This document shows, in pieces, positions 1 through 12,343 of a stretch of 64,000 bases of DNA. Source of the stretch: Apodospora peruviana (Eukaryota; Ascomycota; Sordariomycetes; Sordariales; Lasiosphaeriaceae); contig JAUEDM010000007.1 in assembly GCA_033439685.1 (NCBI GenBank), forward strand, positions 3,028,501-3,092,500, read 5' to 3'. Numbering within the stretch: position 1 is the stretch's first letter; each line of letters begins with the position of its first letter. Below the pieces are notes generated by a model, which saw nothing but the letters and a program-made list of their open reading frames with translations, had not been told where the DNA came from and did no database searches. A program made the position numbers and the translations under genes.

Positions 1-1558
1 ACTTGGGAACTGAAGAAATGCCCCACAGGAACTCAAACGTGGGAAGGAGCATCTCCCTCAAACTGAATTTTTTTACAATCCGATTTGCCACTTTCTCCAG
101 AAAAGGTTTCAAGCTCTTTTCCAATTCCTGACAACCTCGAAGCGCAGTTTGTTAGCGAAGAAGTCCCCCCCCCCCCTGAAATTTAATATATTATATAGGA
201 AAATCAAGGTTGACTAACAACGGAGCCGAGTAGGCATACTCCTTTCCAAATATAGTGCTCTCTGTTTAAGATCTCGATATATCCTCCTATCTAAGTTGTC
301 TTTCCTAGCCGGCTTACTTTACGCATGCGAGCACCAACCCCGATTGTACTCCAGGCATTCAATCTACCCGGGCGAGGACCACGGCGCATGTAGGACATCC
401 ATGTAAATAGGTTGTTCGGTGACATGCCTTGAATCATTGCTCCTTCACTTCTTCCCGAACGGCAAGTGACATATGATTGTCAAATTTGGAAACTTGTTTA
501 ATTGAATGCCTGGCGGAATATACCGGCGCTGTGATGTGATACACCATTCCCACAAAGGCAAGTCCGAACTGCCAATCACTTCTCAGAGACAGCGTGATGC
601 GTACGGTCAACCATCGGCGATAACAAAAAGTTCGTATACTGCTGCTGCCTTGCCGACTGCAAATCGACCAAAGCAGTTGCTGCTTTTGTCTGCAGTTACG
701 TAGCTCCTGAGAGTTATAGATCCTTATATGTGATTCTCGGAAAGGGTAGAGTCCGAATTGTCCAATCCGGGCATATAACAGATATCATCTTTGCTCTCCG
801 TGAAATTTGGGGGCGGTTTGTAAGGGAAAGGGCGGTATGTTTGTGAATCTGTCTTGCCGCATGCGTCGGATAAACCGGTTTGTGTCTGCTTTTGATGCTT
901 GCCTGTCCTGTCAAGTCGATGAATGCTTGTTTGGTGCTATTGACTGACGTTACCCTGCTTCAGCTATGGTAATTCCCTTGCATTGTCAACTGCAACTGGT
1001 TAAGGTAAAGTAGCACCTGGCGGCCTTCTTGTGACAGGATAGGAGAACTGCCCATCCTCCGCTCTAAACCCGCATCATTACAGCTACTTATTCGCTGACA
1101 ACCTCCACCAGGTGGAGGTGCTGAGATTTAAACGCTGACAACTGACAGTAAGAAACTTTAAAACGCTTGACAACTTCGTACGAGACACCTAGATGCTGAA
1201 CTCATGCGGGCCTATATCAATTTCGCCCCCAAAAGACGCGCCGCCGGTTCGCAGCAAATCGGGACATCCCCACGCACCCCGAAGCCGGGCAGATAGTGGA
1301 GATTGGCGAGCCAATGTCCAGCCTGCAACCGGGCCTGAGAGAAACTCCGCTAAGGTCATCCTGCAGGGCAACCACCTATTGATGGAGGGGTTCAGGTCAC
1401 ACCCATCACGGCCCGAGTCCCATTCCAACCACCGCTCCCTTTGGCATATTAAACACCCGTACCCGACGACAGCCAAAGACCGTACTATAGCCAATCTCGA
1501 CCTCACAAATCCATCAGTCTTAGATTCCAAGCCTACCAAAACAGAAAGACCCCAGAAA
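1..1558. other. Intergenic, no gene supported
   Basis: Short open frames exist on both strands but none has a family motif, a convincing start context or a continuation by splicing. A C-run follows position 165. The last few hundred bases are presumably the promoter and 5' leader of the dehydrogenase gene that starts at 1559. Confidence 0.5.
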
Positions 1559-2649
1559 ATGTCCGCTGATCTCTCCGTAAACGCCCTCTTCCGCGTCGAT
1601 GGCATGATCGCCGTCGTGACCGGCGGAGGCACCGGTAAGTAAACCCGGCGTTTCATCCCTGCAATATCCTCGACACCGAACTGACATGAGATCTAGGAAT
1701 CGGTCTGGCAATGGCCCGCGCCCTCGCCGTTAACGGCGCAAAGCGCGTCTACCTCCTCGGCCGGCGCGCTGCCCCCCTCGCCGTAGCAGCAACGCAAAAC
1801 CCGGGCGTTTTCGACGCCGTCCAATGCGACGTCACCGACAAGGCGTCTCTGCAGGCGGTCGTGGACAAAATCACCCGTGATGTCGGCTATGTGAACCTGG
1901 TGATCGCCAACGCGGGCGCCATCGGCTCACCCAAGCGCTGGGACCCGTCACCTTCCAAATCCATCGCCGAGCTCCGCAAGGATCTGTTTACCGACAACTC
2001 CATGGAGGAGATGACGGCCGCGTTCCAGGTCAACGTGACGGGGGCGTTCTTTACCATGACTGCGTTCCTGGAGCTGCTTGACGCGGGCAACAAGGAGGCG
2101 CTCAAGGGCGGGTTTGGGAAGCCACTGACGGAGGGAAGCAAGGTCCCGTCGGTGCAAAGCCAGGTGATTATCACGAGCAGCATCTCGGCGTTTAGTCGCC
2201 ACGCGGCGTCGGTGCCGGCTTATTGCGGGAGCAAGGCGGCGATCATGCAGCTTGCTAAGCAGGCGGCCACGCAGCTTGGTGGGCATGGGATTCGTGTGAA
2301 TGCGCTTGCTCCGGGGAGTAAGTCATCCTACTACCAGTCTGTTTCGTCTAAGAATCCTCCACACGATCTCAGGTTATGTTTGTCGTTTCTGGAAGAGAGG
2401 GGAACCATTGCTGACCAACTGTCATGAACAGTCTTTCCCTCGGACCTCGCGTCGGGCATCATGGCCAGCCGCAAACCGGAGGAGGAGACCCCGGACAACA
2501 CCATGTTCATCCCGGCCAAGCGCTTTGGCACGGACGAGGAGATGGCAGGCACTCTGCTGTACCTGGCCAGCCGCGCGGGTGCCTACTGCAACGGCAGCGC
2601 GCATGTGGTGGATGGCGGACGGCTTGCGGTGATGCCTTCTACCTATTGA
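1559..2649 (+). CDS. Short-chain dehydrogenase/reductase (classical SDR), 3 exons
   Basis: Exons 1559-1634, 1697-2317 and 2432-2649 join in frame to a 304-residue protein, the usual length of a fungal classical SDR. The first intron (GTAAGT...TAG) splits the glycine-rich cofactor motif, and removing it restores TGGGTGIG near residues 20-27. Further along are the NAG motif (VIANAG), a serine-rich strand (ITSSIS) with the likely catalytic Ser, and the YCGSK active-site Tyr/Lys. The second intron lies just after the conserved APG, and the C-terminus has the typical VVDGGR ending. It should be a cytosolic NAD(P)H-dependent oxidoreductase acting on an alcohol or ketone; the substrate cannot be read from sequence. 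No neighbour points to a pathway. The start is the first ATG in frame with the cofactor fold. Confidence 0.9.
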
Positions 2650-3640
2650 TTTGCGATCACTCAAGATGAGTGAGGTTTGTTGGATAAAGCGCGTTGTAGA
2701 CGACGTGATATCTGTGTCTGTGCTTGCTGGAGATGTTTTATTACCTGTTCCAAGAGATTGGATGAAGCCGAGAATTCCCAAAGCCCGGCAGACCCTAGAA
2801 ACTGAAGATCCGGAGCTTCCATTGTTTAACGGCAACTGAATGGTGGCAATCGACATAGACCAGTGTAGTGTTGTAACACCCCAGCATCTGCTAACCCAAT
2901 CTGTTCTTTGAGCCTACTTGCAGAGATGATGCGGGTAAACATCCCTGATCCTTCATTGATTCATTCGTCTTGATATTTGGCTCTTAAGCCTTTATGTCCT
3001 CTCAGTTTAATCAGTGTTCCGGTTGTTAAGTTGGAAGTTAGGGTTCAGGGTAATTATGAGCCCAATAGTCACGAGTCTTAATCCTTATCCCGGAGTACAG
3101 TTCCTGCAGCATTTCCTTCCTCTTCAAAGACTGGAACATGAGGTAGTTGTCGGATTCAATGTTATAAAGCTGCTTTCACTTAGTAATCCCTCTTTCTCGA
3201 TTTTTAAACCTTACAAACCGTATGATCGAAACGTTCTGTTGGCAACGGCTTTTCTAGCTATCTTATTGGTTGATAGACTACCTAGGTAAGCAAAGACAAC
3301 TAATTGATCAGTCTGGTGTTTAAGGATCTCTTCACCAGCAGAGGCGTCAAGATATCGAGCAAATCCCAATATAAATTGTACGCGACTTTGATGGACAGAT
3401 AGATTTTGAGACAGCAAATCTGACCTCGGCGGGCTTTGAGGGGGAGATTTAACTCACCCCGAAAGTCTTGCTTCCATGTTGCCGACTAGTTTTGTGCCAT
3501 GCATCCCAGTCTCTCTCTGTGAAGTCATATGATTTTTGTCTTCACAGCCCGGGGATCTCGGCCTCCAACTCGGTAGCAGCGCACGCAACGACCGGTACGC
3601 GAGTTGACCACGTTGTGGCAGGCCGCGCCCCAAAACGTCG
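2650..3640. other. Intergenic, no gene supported
   Basis: Only short frames without motifs or splice continuity. The first part is presumably the 3' region of the dehydrogenase gene. Confidence 0.4.
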
Positions 3641-4990
3641 TTCCTAACCTCCACTACTCCTGAAGTCCGCAGTTGGCACAACCACCATGGTCTCGAACAT
3701 CGCTGTTACGGCGGTCTTCTCACATGGTGTTGTTGCCCACATTTGACGCATTCGGGGTTGGGATTTTGGCAGTGAGGGGCGGCACCTCCAGTCCCCTGTC
3801 GCGTCCGTAGGCTCCCCGTCGAACCTTGGCATTTCGCCACCATCATCGTTACATGTCACGATGTTCTCCAGGACAGTATTCGTCTCCTTCCGGACATTAG
3901 CGTATTGCATCTTGTACGCCAGTTCTACGGACTGAGTCCGCATGGGGGGTATCTTGTCTAGGGTGAACTCGGTCTGGCCATATGGGAGGAGAGTCCCAGT
4001 GAGATTCCGATTTTTGGGCACGCGGTCGTGGTATATCGTCCGGAAGCCGGAAACCGAACCCCCTGAGAGAGGGGATTAATAAAAACGTCGCGAACCGTAG
4101 TCCACGAAGAAAATGAGGCACAGAGCAAGAAATCCGAGGCACAAAGCGAGACAACAGCAGCGAGGGGGCTTCTCGTCGATGCTTACGGATTTGTCCTTGA
4201 CTTTTTGGGTACTAGCACCTACCAGGTGCTCACATCCCGAGGTCACGCGTATATTCCGCCCTGGCGGTCTCGTACTCCTCTCTTCCAGACTTCCATGGAG
4301 CGTCTCCAACATCCAGTTCATGCGGAAGTTGGTTGGGTCCGAGGATGTTGTGAGTGGGAGGTTGCTCATCGTAGAAGTCCGCTGCGTTTGAGATCGAAAC
4401 CCCACTTTCCCAGTTATGTTAGATTTATCCGGCGTTTGGTTGATGTTCTTGAGCTTGATGGTGGCCTCTGCATTTCGAGCAGGGTCGTTGCCCGCGCTGG
4501 CCCACGTGTGAGATGTGGATGTACTCTACCCCTGGAATCGGCAATGCGTCGCAGTCGAGAGGCGCCACGATATCTGAGTGCTCGGAACCCGGCTGCCGCG
4601 GCATTTCAACCTTAACACCGACTTGGGGCAGACTCCTGCCTGCCTGTGATACGACTGTCGATGACAAACCGGTCCACGTAGATGACCACGCTGCCTGGCG
4701 CCAGGCAACGAGCCACTATAGGCTTCTAGGCTTGCTATTCGAGACTCCAGATAACACTGGATTTGGGGACTTCCAGTCCAGCTCCAGCTTGCAAGAATCT
4801 CTATCGAGACAAACACTCGTCGCCGGCGGTGTCGTGCTGGTGGAAACAGAGGAACTCTCTCGGGTACCTAGGTAGTAACTGGATCCTGTGCATCATTGCT
4901 TTAAGAACCGCTGTAAACGAGTGTACAATGAGCTGCGGTTGGGACGATGGATGGGTCCTTGAGCAGTCGAGGGTGCAGAAGAAGAGCATC
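3640..4990 (-). pseudogene. Possible decayed membrane-protein locus
   Basis: On the minus strand several overlapping open stretches read like coding sequence, but they sit in different frames and I found no single splicing solution. About 4076-4405 ends in a Cys/Leu-rich hydrophobic segment preceded by basic residues, like a single transmembrane helix with a short cytosolic tail. About 3644-4021 reads as a soluble, Cys-containing stretch. About 4425-4667 is a third stretch in another frame. The architecture (short tail, one helix, long extracellular part) is common in fungal type II membrane proteins, but I do not recognise the family. It could be a multi-exon gene I failed to resolve, a broken copy, or chance. 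Confidence 0.2.
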
Positions 4991-5112
4991 GCTGCCAGTG
5001 CCGCAACGAAAGCTGCTCACCAGGCTATCCATTCTTGAGACGAAGAGCACAACCGGTAACTTAAATACTTAAATTTATTGATTATTCTCTAGTGGGTCCA
5101 TACTCCAACAAT

Positions 5113-7383
5113 CTAGTCACGCAAGGTAGGTATTACAGGCCCAGCAGCAAAACTCGACGTAGTATATACTGGCACCTCGTCACCACCACCACCACCACCT
5201 GCCGCCGACGCAACCGCAGCCGGACCCGGTTCACCAGCAGCAGCAGCCGTCGCCGCTGCACGCACACCAGCATCAACCCCGGGACCTTGCATCGGACCCG
5301 CAGTGTCATCGTCAGTGACGACGATAGGCTCACCCACAGGCCCGCCCGCCTTCAAGGACTTGCTCAGCTTCTCCAATCCGCACAGCACTTTATGCGGCCC
5401 CTTCAGCAACTCCAGACCCCTCCTAACCCCTGCGAATACTCTTTCCTTTTCGGCCTCATAATACTCCTCCAATTCTTCCTCAGCGGCCTGTACGGCGCGA
5501 GCAATCCGCTTAGGTTCGCCAGCTACCACATTCTCCAATTTCTTTTTCTCCTCCTCGCTCGTAGCAAGCAGTGCCTCCAACCGCATCTTCTCACCAGCAA
5601 GCTCAGCAATCCGGCCCTTCACTTCGTCGACTTCTGCCAGATGCTCGGCCAGCCTTGACTTCTCACCAACAAGTAACTCATTATCTTTCCTTAGAACTAT
5701 GAGTTTCTGATTTTCCTTCTTAAGAACTTCATTCGCTTTCTTCAGAACTGCGAGTTTTTGTTGATTTTCCTTCTTAAGAGCAATAATCTGCTCCCCTCGG
5801 CGTGCTACCTCCTCTTTACAGGCAACGAGCTCCTGATTCAATGCGTCGATATCGTTTGCCATCGTTTTTCTTTCCACGGCATACTCATCCTCAACAGCCT
5901 TGAGATCCGCTTTATAGCTAACGAGTTGCTGATTCAATGCGTCGATATCGTCCGTCATCGTTTTATTCTCTCCGGTATACTCGTCCTGAAAAGCCTTGAC
6001 CGCAGCCTTGAGCTCCTCGTCCGTTCGCTTGGAAACCTTCGCGGTTACTTCGTCTAGCTGCTGGGTTAGATCGTCCTTGTTACCCGTGAGCGTCTTATAC
6101 TCGTCCGCGAGTTTGGCGATCTGGGCCGCCTGTTCTTCTTTCTCGGCCTGGAGTCCGGCGATCTGGGCCGCCTGTGCCTCCTTTTCGGCCTTGAGTCTGG
6201 CGATCATGCTGACCGCGTTTCCGAGCTCCTCCGCGAGCTTGGCCAACTCGTCGTCCTGAGGGGTGTCAAAAGGAATTTTTGGTAGAGTAGCGAGCTTGGC
6301 TTTCTGTTGGTGGATGAGGTGAGCAAATCGCTCATTCTCGTCCAGGAGGAGCTCTTTCTCCTCCTTGAGGGGCTTGGTCGCTGCGTCAACCGCCTCCGCA
6401 ATTCGCTTCTCCACGATTTCTTGCGCTTGTCTTGCGCTAGACTGGAGAGCTGTGACCTGCATCTCCAAGTCATGGGCCCGCTTCTCAGCCGCTTCTAATG
6501 ATAACTCCTTTCTTAACAACCCATCAGAAATTTCCGTAGCCCGATTTCTCATATTTTGCGGTTGTTGCTGTCTGAACGGGTCGAGGGAAGATAAAGACCG
6601 GGAGCTTTGTGATGTAGAGTCTATGGCCTGGGGAACTGGCTGTCCAGTTATCGGCGTGGATGGTTTGGACGATATTTGTGTGCCGTTCTCAGGCTGAGAC
6701 TTGTTGCGTGACCGGCGGGACGTAAGGGCATTACGACCAGTATTATTAGAAACCGTCGCCTTTTTCGGCTCCGGAGATCGGGTTGGCGACTGAACCTCGC
6801 CGATACTTCGCTTCCCCGTTGCTGTCAGGGAACTCTGGCGTGTTAAGGATCCATGCTTTCTGGGAGGCACTGCTGCTTTTGCATCATCCTCCTCGTCGCC
6901 GATCGCTATGAAGATTGGTTCCGCGGTTGTATAAGGTAAGCTGTGGACACTGCTCGGAGCCGCACCTGCGGTCTGTCGTTTCGCCGGCATTTTCGGCTTC
7001 TACCGGTACTGTCAGGAAAGGTACTGGCGAAGAAGAAGGAGAGGTGAGGGTGGTAAGGTTGAAGGAGTAGCAAGGTTGTACGTGAGGGAGCCGTTCAGCT
7101 GGGTGCTCCAACGACCAGCTCCCACTGGAGGGTGAAGGCAAGGCAGAGGTAGAGTCGAATGAAGAGGTCAGTCACTTACCGGCTTCGGGGGTTTTCCCTT
7201 TGTGGCTCCGCGTAGGTTAGGTCGCCCACGGTTCTCGGAGTCGGAATCTGAGTGTCCCGCGACGACCTTGATGCAGTCCTCGTCATCCTCGTGGCCCTCG
7301 GATGGATTGACTTTGACAGGCGTCGTTACTGCGTCGCCCCGGGCCGCTTTGTATGATCTTCCAGCTGGTAATCGAATCGGCAT
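5113..7383 (-). CDS. Coiled-coil protein of unknown function, 2 exons
   Basis: Exon 1 (7180-7383) ends in a clean GTAAGT donor; exon 2 (5113-6999) follows a TAG acceptor, in phase. Together they give 696 residues. The first ~200 residues are low-complexity and rich in Ser, Pro, Lys and acidic stretches, suggesting disorder. From about residue 230 to 580 the protein is one long coiled coil with heptads rich in Ala, Leu, Glu and Lys. It contains near-repeats such as two copies of an NDIDALNQ-like block about 36 residues apart and two AAQIAxLQAEKE-like blocks. The tail is Gly/Ala-rich. There is no signal peptide, transmembrane helix or catalytic motif. It is probably a structural or scaffold protein. 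An ATG at 6990 in exon 2 could serve as an alternative start, but the upstream exon fits better. Confidence 0.7.
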
Positions 7384-9085
7384 GGCTTAATGGAGGAGAG
7401 GATGCGGAAAGAAAGGGAAAGAAACGGGAAGCCGCAGGACAGGTCTAGCAGCGGGTTAGTGTTTAGCCCGGGCAATGAGATGTCAATTGAAGTCCGCTGC
7501 CAGAATGAGCCCCAAGCAAACAGTTGCGAACAGGGAATCTGCCAATGACTGCGCATAGTGGAAGGTGGGAAGGGCCCGAAGGGAAAGAGGAAAGTGGGAG
7601 AGCTCCAGGCAGAAGGCAGAACATGGCCGAATAGCTGACCCTGCCACTGGGATGTGAAATCCCGACCGGGCGGATGAGCAGTAAATGATTGCAAACAGAA
7701 AACCCGACGATGATTCCGCGAAGCAGAAAATGATCAAAGGGAACCTGGTAGTGGTTGTGCATGAATAAAGGCAGACACTTGTTGTCTGCGGAATGGCGGG
7801 AAATGACCTGGTTGTGTAAAAGTGGTCACTGAAAAGTCTTACCCTCGTCGATCGTTGCGGCCAAATAAAATTAAACCAGTAGCTATTTCGTCGTCGTCAT
7901 CAATTGTATATAAGGCTGATAATGACTATCGCTGCTGGAGTGGTGATGATTGATTGTTGACCGAGAGTTGTACGGTTGAGGAGTAAGGTTTTTGCTGTGA
8001 GGTCAGGTTCTCGTCGGGAGTTCAAGGGGAAGGACCTGACCGGGCGATCTGCTGACTCTAGATTTCCACAGCCCACTAGATTCGGTTAGGCGCACAGGCC
8101 AGATTTGACTTTTCAGGGGCGGCCATTCGGCGGCCACAGTCCGTCCTGCCCGCTCGGCCTTGCCTGATTGGCCGCGTCAGCCCCCACCGAACGCCGGGCA
8201 GGTGCATCCAGATTTTGCTCTCCGTTCGAGTGGCCACTCAAGGCATTGACGGACATGCACGCTCCAAAGAGGTGCGGCAATTCATCTCATTTTTCCTGCC
8301 GTTATTTTCCCCTTTGTAAGACTGGGTAGTTTGACTTTTATTCCTTGATTTTCAATTTGATTGTTTGGTTGGACAACGGCCCCTTCTCCTCAAGGTTGAG
8401 ACTGACTCGGGCGCACTGCAAGGGGTACCAGGTAAGAGAAGAGACCTAACCACACCCGATCAAGTAAATCGTACTGCACTTCCCCCCATTCATGGGTGCC
8501 CCTCTACCGCCGAGAAACTTAGGGCAAGTTCTATCGAGGTAGGACATGTAGCATGTCGCCCGATTTATCCATCAAATCGGTTCCACTCCCCGTCTCCTTC
8601 CTCGGTCTTGCAAAAGGCTTTGGTAGGAAATCAAACTCCATACATTATTCCAAGCCAGTTACTTACGGATTACGAAAATTCGCCAAGGCAAAAGTGAAAA
8701 GCAAATATCAGAACTCGCATTCTATATTCAACTTATGTAAGCAGGGCCAAGTCCAGATCGCATAATCCACCGATCCGCCTGTGGCAAACCAGTGTCTCAA
8801 ATCTCAAGTATGGTAGACTAATCAAAGTTCAGATGACACGTCACCTGATAAAAATGTCGTGCGAGCCGGAGTGCCCCGGCCAATGATGTGCGAATGGAGA
8901 AAAGCTCGAGATTGGGATTTAAAAGGATCAAATCAATCTTTTGGCGCACAACTGGATTCCGAGATCGGACTATCAATCCACGCCAATCCAGCACTGCCTG
9001 AGCAAATCCTACGAACATACATCTTACTTTAGGCAGATCCAGAGCCGATCAGGGCAAGTTGAATAGCAGCCGCTTGAAGGCGTCA
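7384..9085. other. Intergenic, no gene supported
   Basis: About 1.7 kb upstream of the coiled-coil gene, running to the edge of the hAT element. Open frames around 8365-8765 and 8818-9018 lack motifs and a codon pattern that would support them. The part next to 7384 is presumably the promoter of the minus-strand gene. Confidence 0.4.
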
Positions 9086-9093
9086 ATGAGATC
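9086..9093. repeat. Target-site duplication, left side of hAT element
   Basis: The 8 bases ATGAGATC lie immediately before the element's CAGGGT end. They are repeated exactly at 12344-12351. Eight-base duplications are diagnostic of hAT transposons. Confidence 0.9.
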
Positions 9094-9171
9094 CAGGGTG
9101 GGCGACAAATAAAAATATTGATTGGCGGAAAATCAATATTTTATTCGATGACTAATCGAATATTTTCAATA

Positions 9172-10945
9172 ACGTATGTGATAAGCGAGTGACACACTCC
9201 TCCCCATAACAGAACACGTTCACCTTCAACACAACTTTTTTCCACTATATAACATGCCCTCACCATCAAAAGAAAGCAGGGTTATTATGGCCCTTCAAGC
9301 TCTCGAAAAAGATAAAGCTCTAAGTTTACGAGCTGCAGCCAACATGTATAATGTTGCTTTTAAAACCCTTGCGCGCCGACGCGTCGGTACACCTGCTCGA
9401 CGCGATATTCCAGCCAATTCACGCAAACTTACAGATTTAGAAGAGAAAGCAATTGTTCAATATATAATTGAGCTATGTGGACGCGCATTTATCCTCGGCT
9501 TTGTTACGTGGAAGATATGGCCAACCGACTGCTCCGCGAACGCGCCGCGCCCCCTGTTGGCATACGATGAGTTCACAACTTCGATAAGCGACAGCCAGAA
9601 CTTCGGACGCGTTTAATGCGTAAATACGACTACCAGAGGGCGAAATGCGAAGATCCAAAAATTATCCGCGAGTGGTTTGCCCTTGTGCACAATATCCAGG
9701 TCAAATACGGTATCCTTGACGACGATGTTTACAATTTCGACGAGACTGGCTTTATGATGGGTATTATCATGGTCACTATGGTAGTTACTACCTCAGATAG
9801 CCGCGGCAGGGCCATCCCATCATTTATCATCTTGGCTGGGCAATATCACCTTGCCAACTGGTATGAAGAGTGCAACCTCACGGCCGACTGGCGTATTGCA
9901 ACGACCGACAATGGCTGGACTACGAATCAGAAAGGCATGGATTGGATTCGGCACTTTGATTTGCACACAGCATCTCGTACAAAGGGTACACACCGGTTAT
10001 TAATCCTTGTTGGACACGAAAGCCACCACTCTGAAGAATTCGACAACTATTGCAAAAAGCAAAACATTATTGCACTTTGTATGCCTCCGCACTCTTCACA
10101 CATACTCCAGCCCTTAGATGTTGGTTGTTTTGGGCCGTTGAAGAAGGCGTATAGCCGCCAAATTGAGCAGTTCATGCGGATGAACATCACACACATCAGC
10201 AAGTTGGAGTTTCTTTGTGCATTCAAGGAGGCGGTTTTTGCTTCGATCACAGAAAACATCATCCAGGGGGTTTTTGCCGGAGCCGGCCTTGTGCCATACG
10301 ACCCAGAAAGGGTGATATCTAAGTTAGATGTGCGCATTCGGACCCCAACACCCACTGCCTCAAGCCCAACCACCGCACTACCTTGGGTCTCCCAAACGCC
10401 ACCCAACCCTCGAGAGGCCACCTCACAGTCAGCATTTATTAAAACTCGAATATCCAACCATCAGGGTAGCTCTCCAACCTCCATGCTAACTGCTGTGGAT
10501 CGATTAGCTAAAGGTACGATGGCTGTGATGCACGAGGTAGCTCTTCTACGTACCGAAGTCTCAGCACTACGAAAGGACAATGAGGGCCTTAGTAAGCGAC
10601 GGAGAGCTAAAAGAACACGTGTACGGCTTGGAGGGTCACTTACTGTACAAGAGGCACATAATCTATTGGATCAGAAAGCCGTGGATGAGCAGGTGGCCCA
10701 GGAATCGCAGCAAAACAGTGGTGGTGCAAGGGGGTCTCGTACCAAGATTCGGTGCTGTGGCGTGTGCGGCAAGCCTGGCCATAATGCACGCACGTGCAAG
10801 GAGGCTGCAGAATTGTCTGATCATCCGTTTCCGATTCAGTTATTGTTATTTCGTAGTGTTGTGGTTGTGTAATTGAGGATAGTTGTGGTGGGTTAGTGGA
10901 AAGTGTGTCACTCGCTTATCTGTGTCACTGGCTTATCACGTACGT
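9172..10945 (+). mobile_element. pogo/Fot1-type (Tc1-mariner superfamily) transposon nested in the hAT
   Basis: Terminal inverted repeats of about 24 bases start ACGTATGTGATAAGCGAGTG on the left; the right end is its inverse with about two mismatches (10922-10945). A TA dinucleotide sits outside each end (9170-9171 and 10946-10947), the usual target duplication of this superfamily. The right end carries an extra copy of the inner TIR: GTGTCACTCGCTTATC at 10905-10920, directly before the terminal GTGTCACTGGCTTATC. Near-identical TIRs suggest a fairly recent insertion, later than the hAT, although the transposase is already inactive. Confidence 0.9.
9254..10872 (+). pseudogene. Broken pogo/Fot1-type transposase (HTH, DDE_1, CCHC)
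   Basis: The N-terminus is a psq-like helix-turn-helix followed by the start of a Tc5-type DNA-binding domain. Near 9475 the frame is lost; the next frame carries the expected continuation but meets a TGA at 9568-9570 where a Trp is usual (VGIR-W). From 9616 a long open frame runs to the end with the DDE_1 core. The first Asp is present in FDETGF and the third in LQPLDVGCF. The second, expected in L-D-GHESH, is Val (GTT at 10009-10011). A short stretch between GSDRRG-like and PxFIIL motifs also appears to be missing. The C-terminus has a CCHC zinc knuckle (CGVCGKPGHNARTC). Frameshift, stop and lost catalytic Asp make it inactive. Confidence 0.9.
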
Positions 10946-11029
10946 TATTCGAAAATATTTGTTTGATGACCGTGCTCTACCCGGCAACCCTGCTTTCCCA
11001 AGTCCCAGCTGCTTGAACGCAAGGGAACG

Positions 11030-12259
11030 ATGTCTTCATTTGTTTCCGAAGACTCTTTGATTTCCAAGGATACATCTGTCCGTTCAAGTCAAACTGAAAA
11101 AAACCACAGTCGACCGCCGCAAGAAGGTGAGCCAACACACAAGGGCAAAATTGGCATATTCTATTGCAAATATTGCCCTCATACGGAGCCAAAACACCTC
11201 CAACTTCAAACAGCACCTTCTCTCAAAACATGGCATTGTTCCCGCTGCTTCTCGAGCGGTTGATTCACTGAGCAGCCTTACATTGCAAAATCTGTACAAC
11301 CAAGCATCAGTCACCGATCAAACCTCTGAGCTAGATACCCAAATTCTCAAGAAGGTTCTCAACAAAGAGGTCATCACCGAAGCATTTATCACTCTTATTG
11401 TTGTGCACAGCCTTGCCTTCCGACTCGTTAAGAGCTTAGAGTTTCATACTCTTTGCAAAGCAATGAATCCAACAGCGTCAAACAAAGTCATCTCTTCGCA
11501 TTCTGGGATCAAAATGTGCGGAAAAGGCTTCAATCATCTCTATCAACAATCCATATCTCTCTCGACGTGTGGACTTCTCCAAATAAGAAGCTCTTCCTTG
11601 GGATCTGTACTCAGTTTGTGGATCACGAAACAGAAAGGCTTTCCAAGGCATTGATCGGACTTCCCTCAATTATCTGAAGACAGAGGACTCGCCGTATTAC
11701 GCCGCGGCGATTATTCTTCACCCTTCACGGCATACTGGATATCTCAAACACAATTGGGATAAAAAATGGGTACGACCGGCTATCCAAGTTGTCAAGATCC
11801 TATGGGATAACCCAAGATTTCGTTCTGTCATTAGCTCCATCTCTCGAAGAGCCAACAGAAGACCTTGACGATGACTACAACATCCTTGCTCGGAATCTTG
11901 CAAACTTCCCACGGCCGCACAGTAAAGATGACTTCGAAGAATATACATCAGAGCTCGCGATCCCTATTGACAAGTCAGCTTTGTCCAGGTGGTTGGATCC
12001 TCAGCAACGGAAACGTTGGCCGCGGCTCTCACAATTCGCAATCAATATTTTATCCATCCCAGCAATGAGTGCAGAGCCCGAGAGGGTATTTTCTGGGGCG
12101 CGCCGCACGGTATCTTGGGAAAGAATGCAATTGGAGGAAGGAACTATGGAAATGCTTGAGTGTTTGAAGCATTGGAAGAGGTCAGGACTGATTATGGAAT
12201 TTACAGGGTTGGAGATAGCGGATAGGCAGGGGAATATTGATGATGACCAATCAGGATAA
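11030..12259 (+). pseudogene. Broken hAT transposase (BED finger and dimerisation domain)
   Basis: A BED-type zinc finger begins near 11130 with the CxxC half (YCKYC) in one frame and the HxxxxH half (KQHLLSKH) in another, so a frameshift lies inside the finger. Around 11550-11665 is the catalytic-core start typical of hAT (SLDVWTSPNKKLFLG and VDHETERLSKALIGLP). It stops near 11677. The next recognisable stretch (YYAAAIILHP, about 11690) belongs to the end of the catalytic domain, so most of the core is deleted. 11870-12200 encodes the C-terminal dimerisation domain with LSQFAINILSIPAMSAEPERVFS. Several hundred residues are missing compared with the family. Confidence 0.85.
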
Positions 12260-12343
12260 AATATTTCAATATTCGGATCAATAACTTATTCAATTGCTGA
12301 CTAATATTGATTTCGCCAAATTCAATATTTTTTGCCTACCCTG

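Larger units (their letters stand above)
9094..12343 (+). mobile_element. hAT-superfamily DNA transposon, non-autonomous, with nested pogo insertion
   Basis: The element begins CAGGGTGGGC and ends with the imperfect inverse GCCTACCCTG. Similarity of the two ends continues inward over roughly 35 bases through AT-rich sequence containing AATATTGA and a GGCG block. An exact 8-bp duplication flanks it. Subterminal DNA carries short palindromes, for example AATATTGATT...AATCAATATT near 9115-9140. Its transposase gene lies at 11030-12259 and is broken and internally shortened. Positions 9172-10945 are a second transposon inserted into the left subterminal region; taking it out leaves a hAT of about 1.5 kb, far shorter than an autonomous copy. 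It should only be mobile if transposase is supplied in trans. Confidence 0.88.

Noticed and set aside
1193..1642. Frame extending upstream of the SDR start.
   Set aside because: The upstream part has no family resemblance; the ATG at 1559 gives the normal SDR N-terminus.
8365..9018. Open frames on both strands before the hAT element.
   Set aside because: No motif, no splice signals, no coding-like residue balance.
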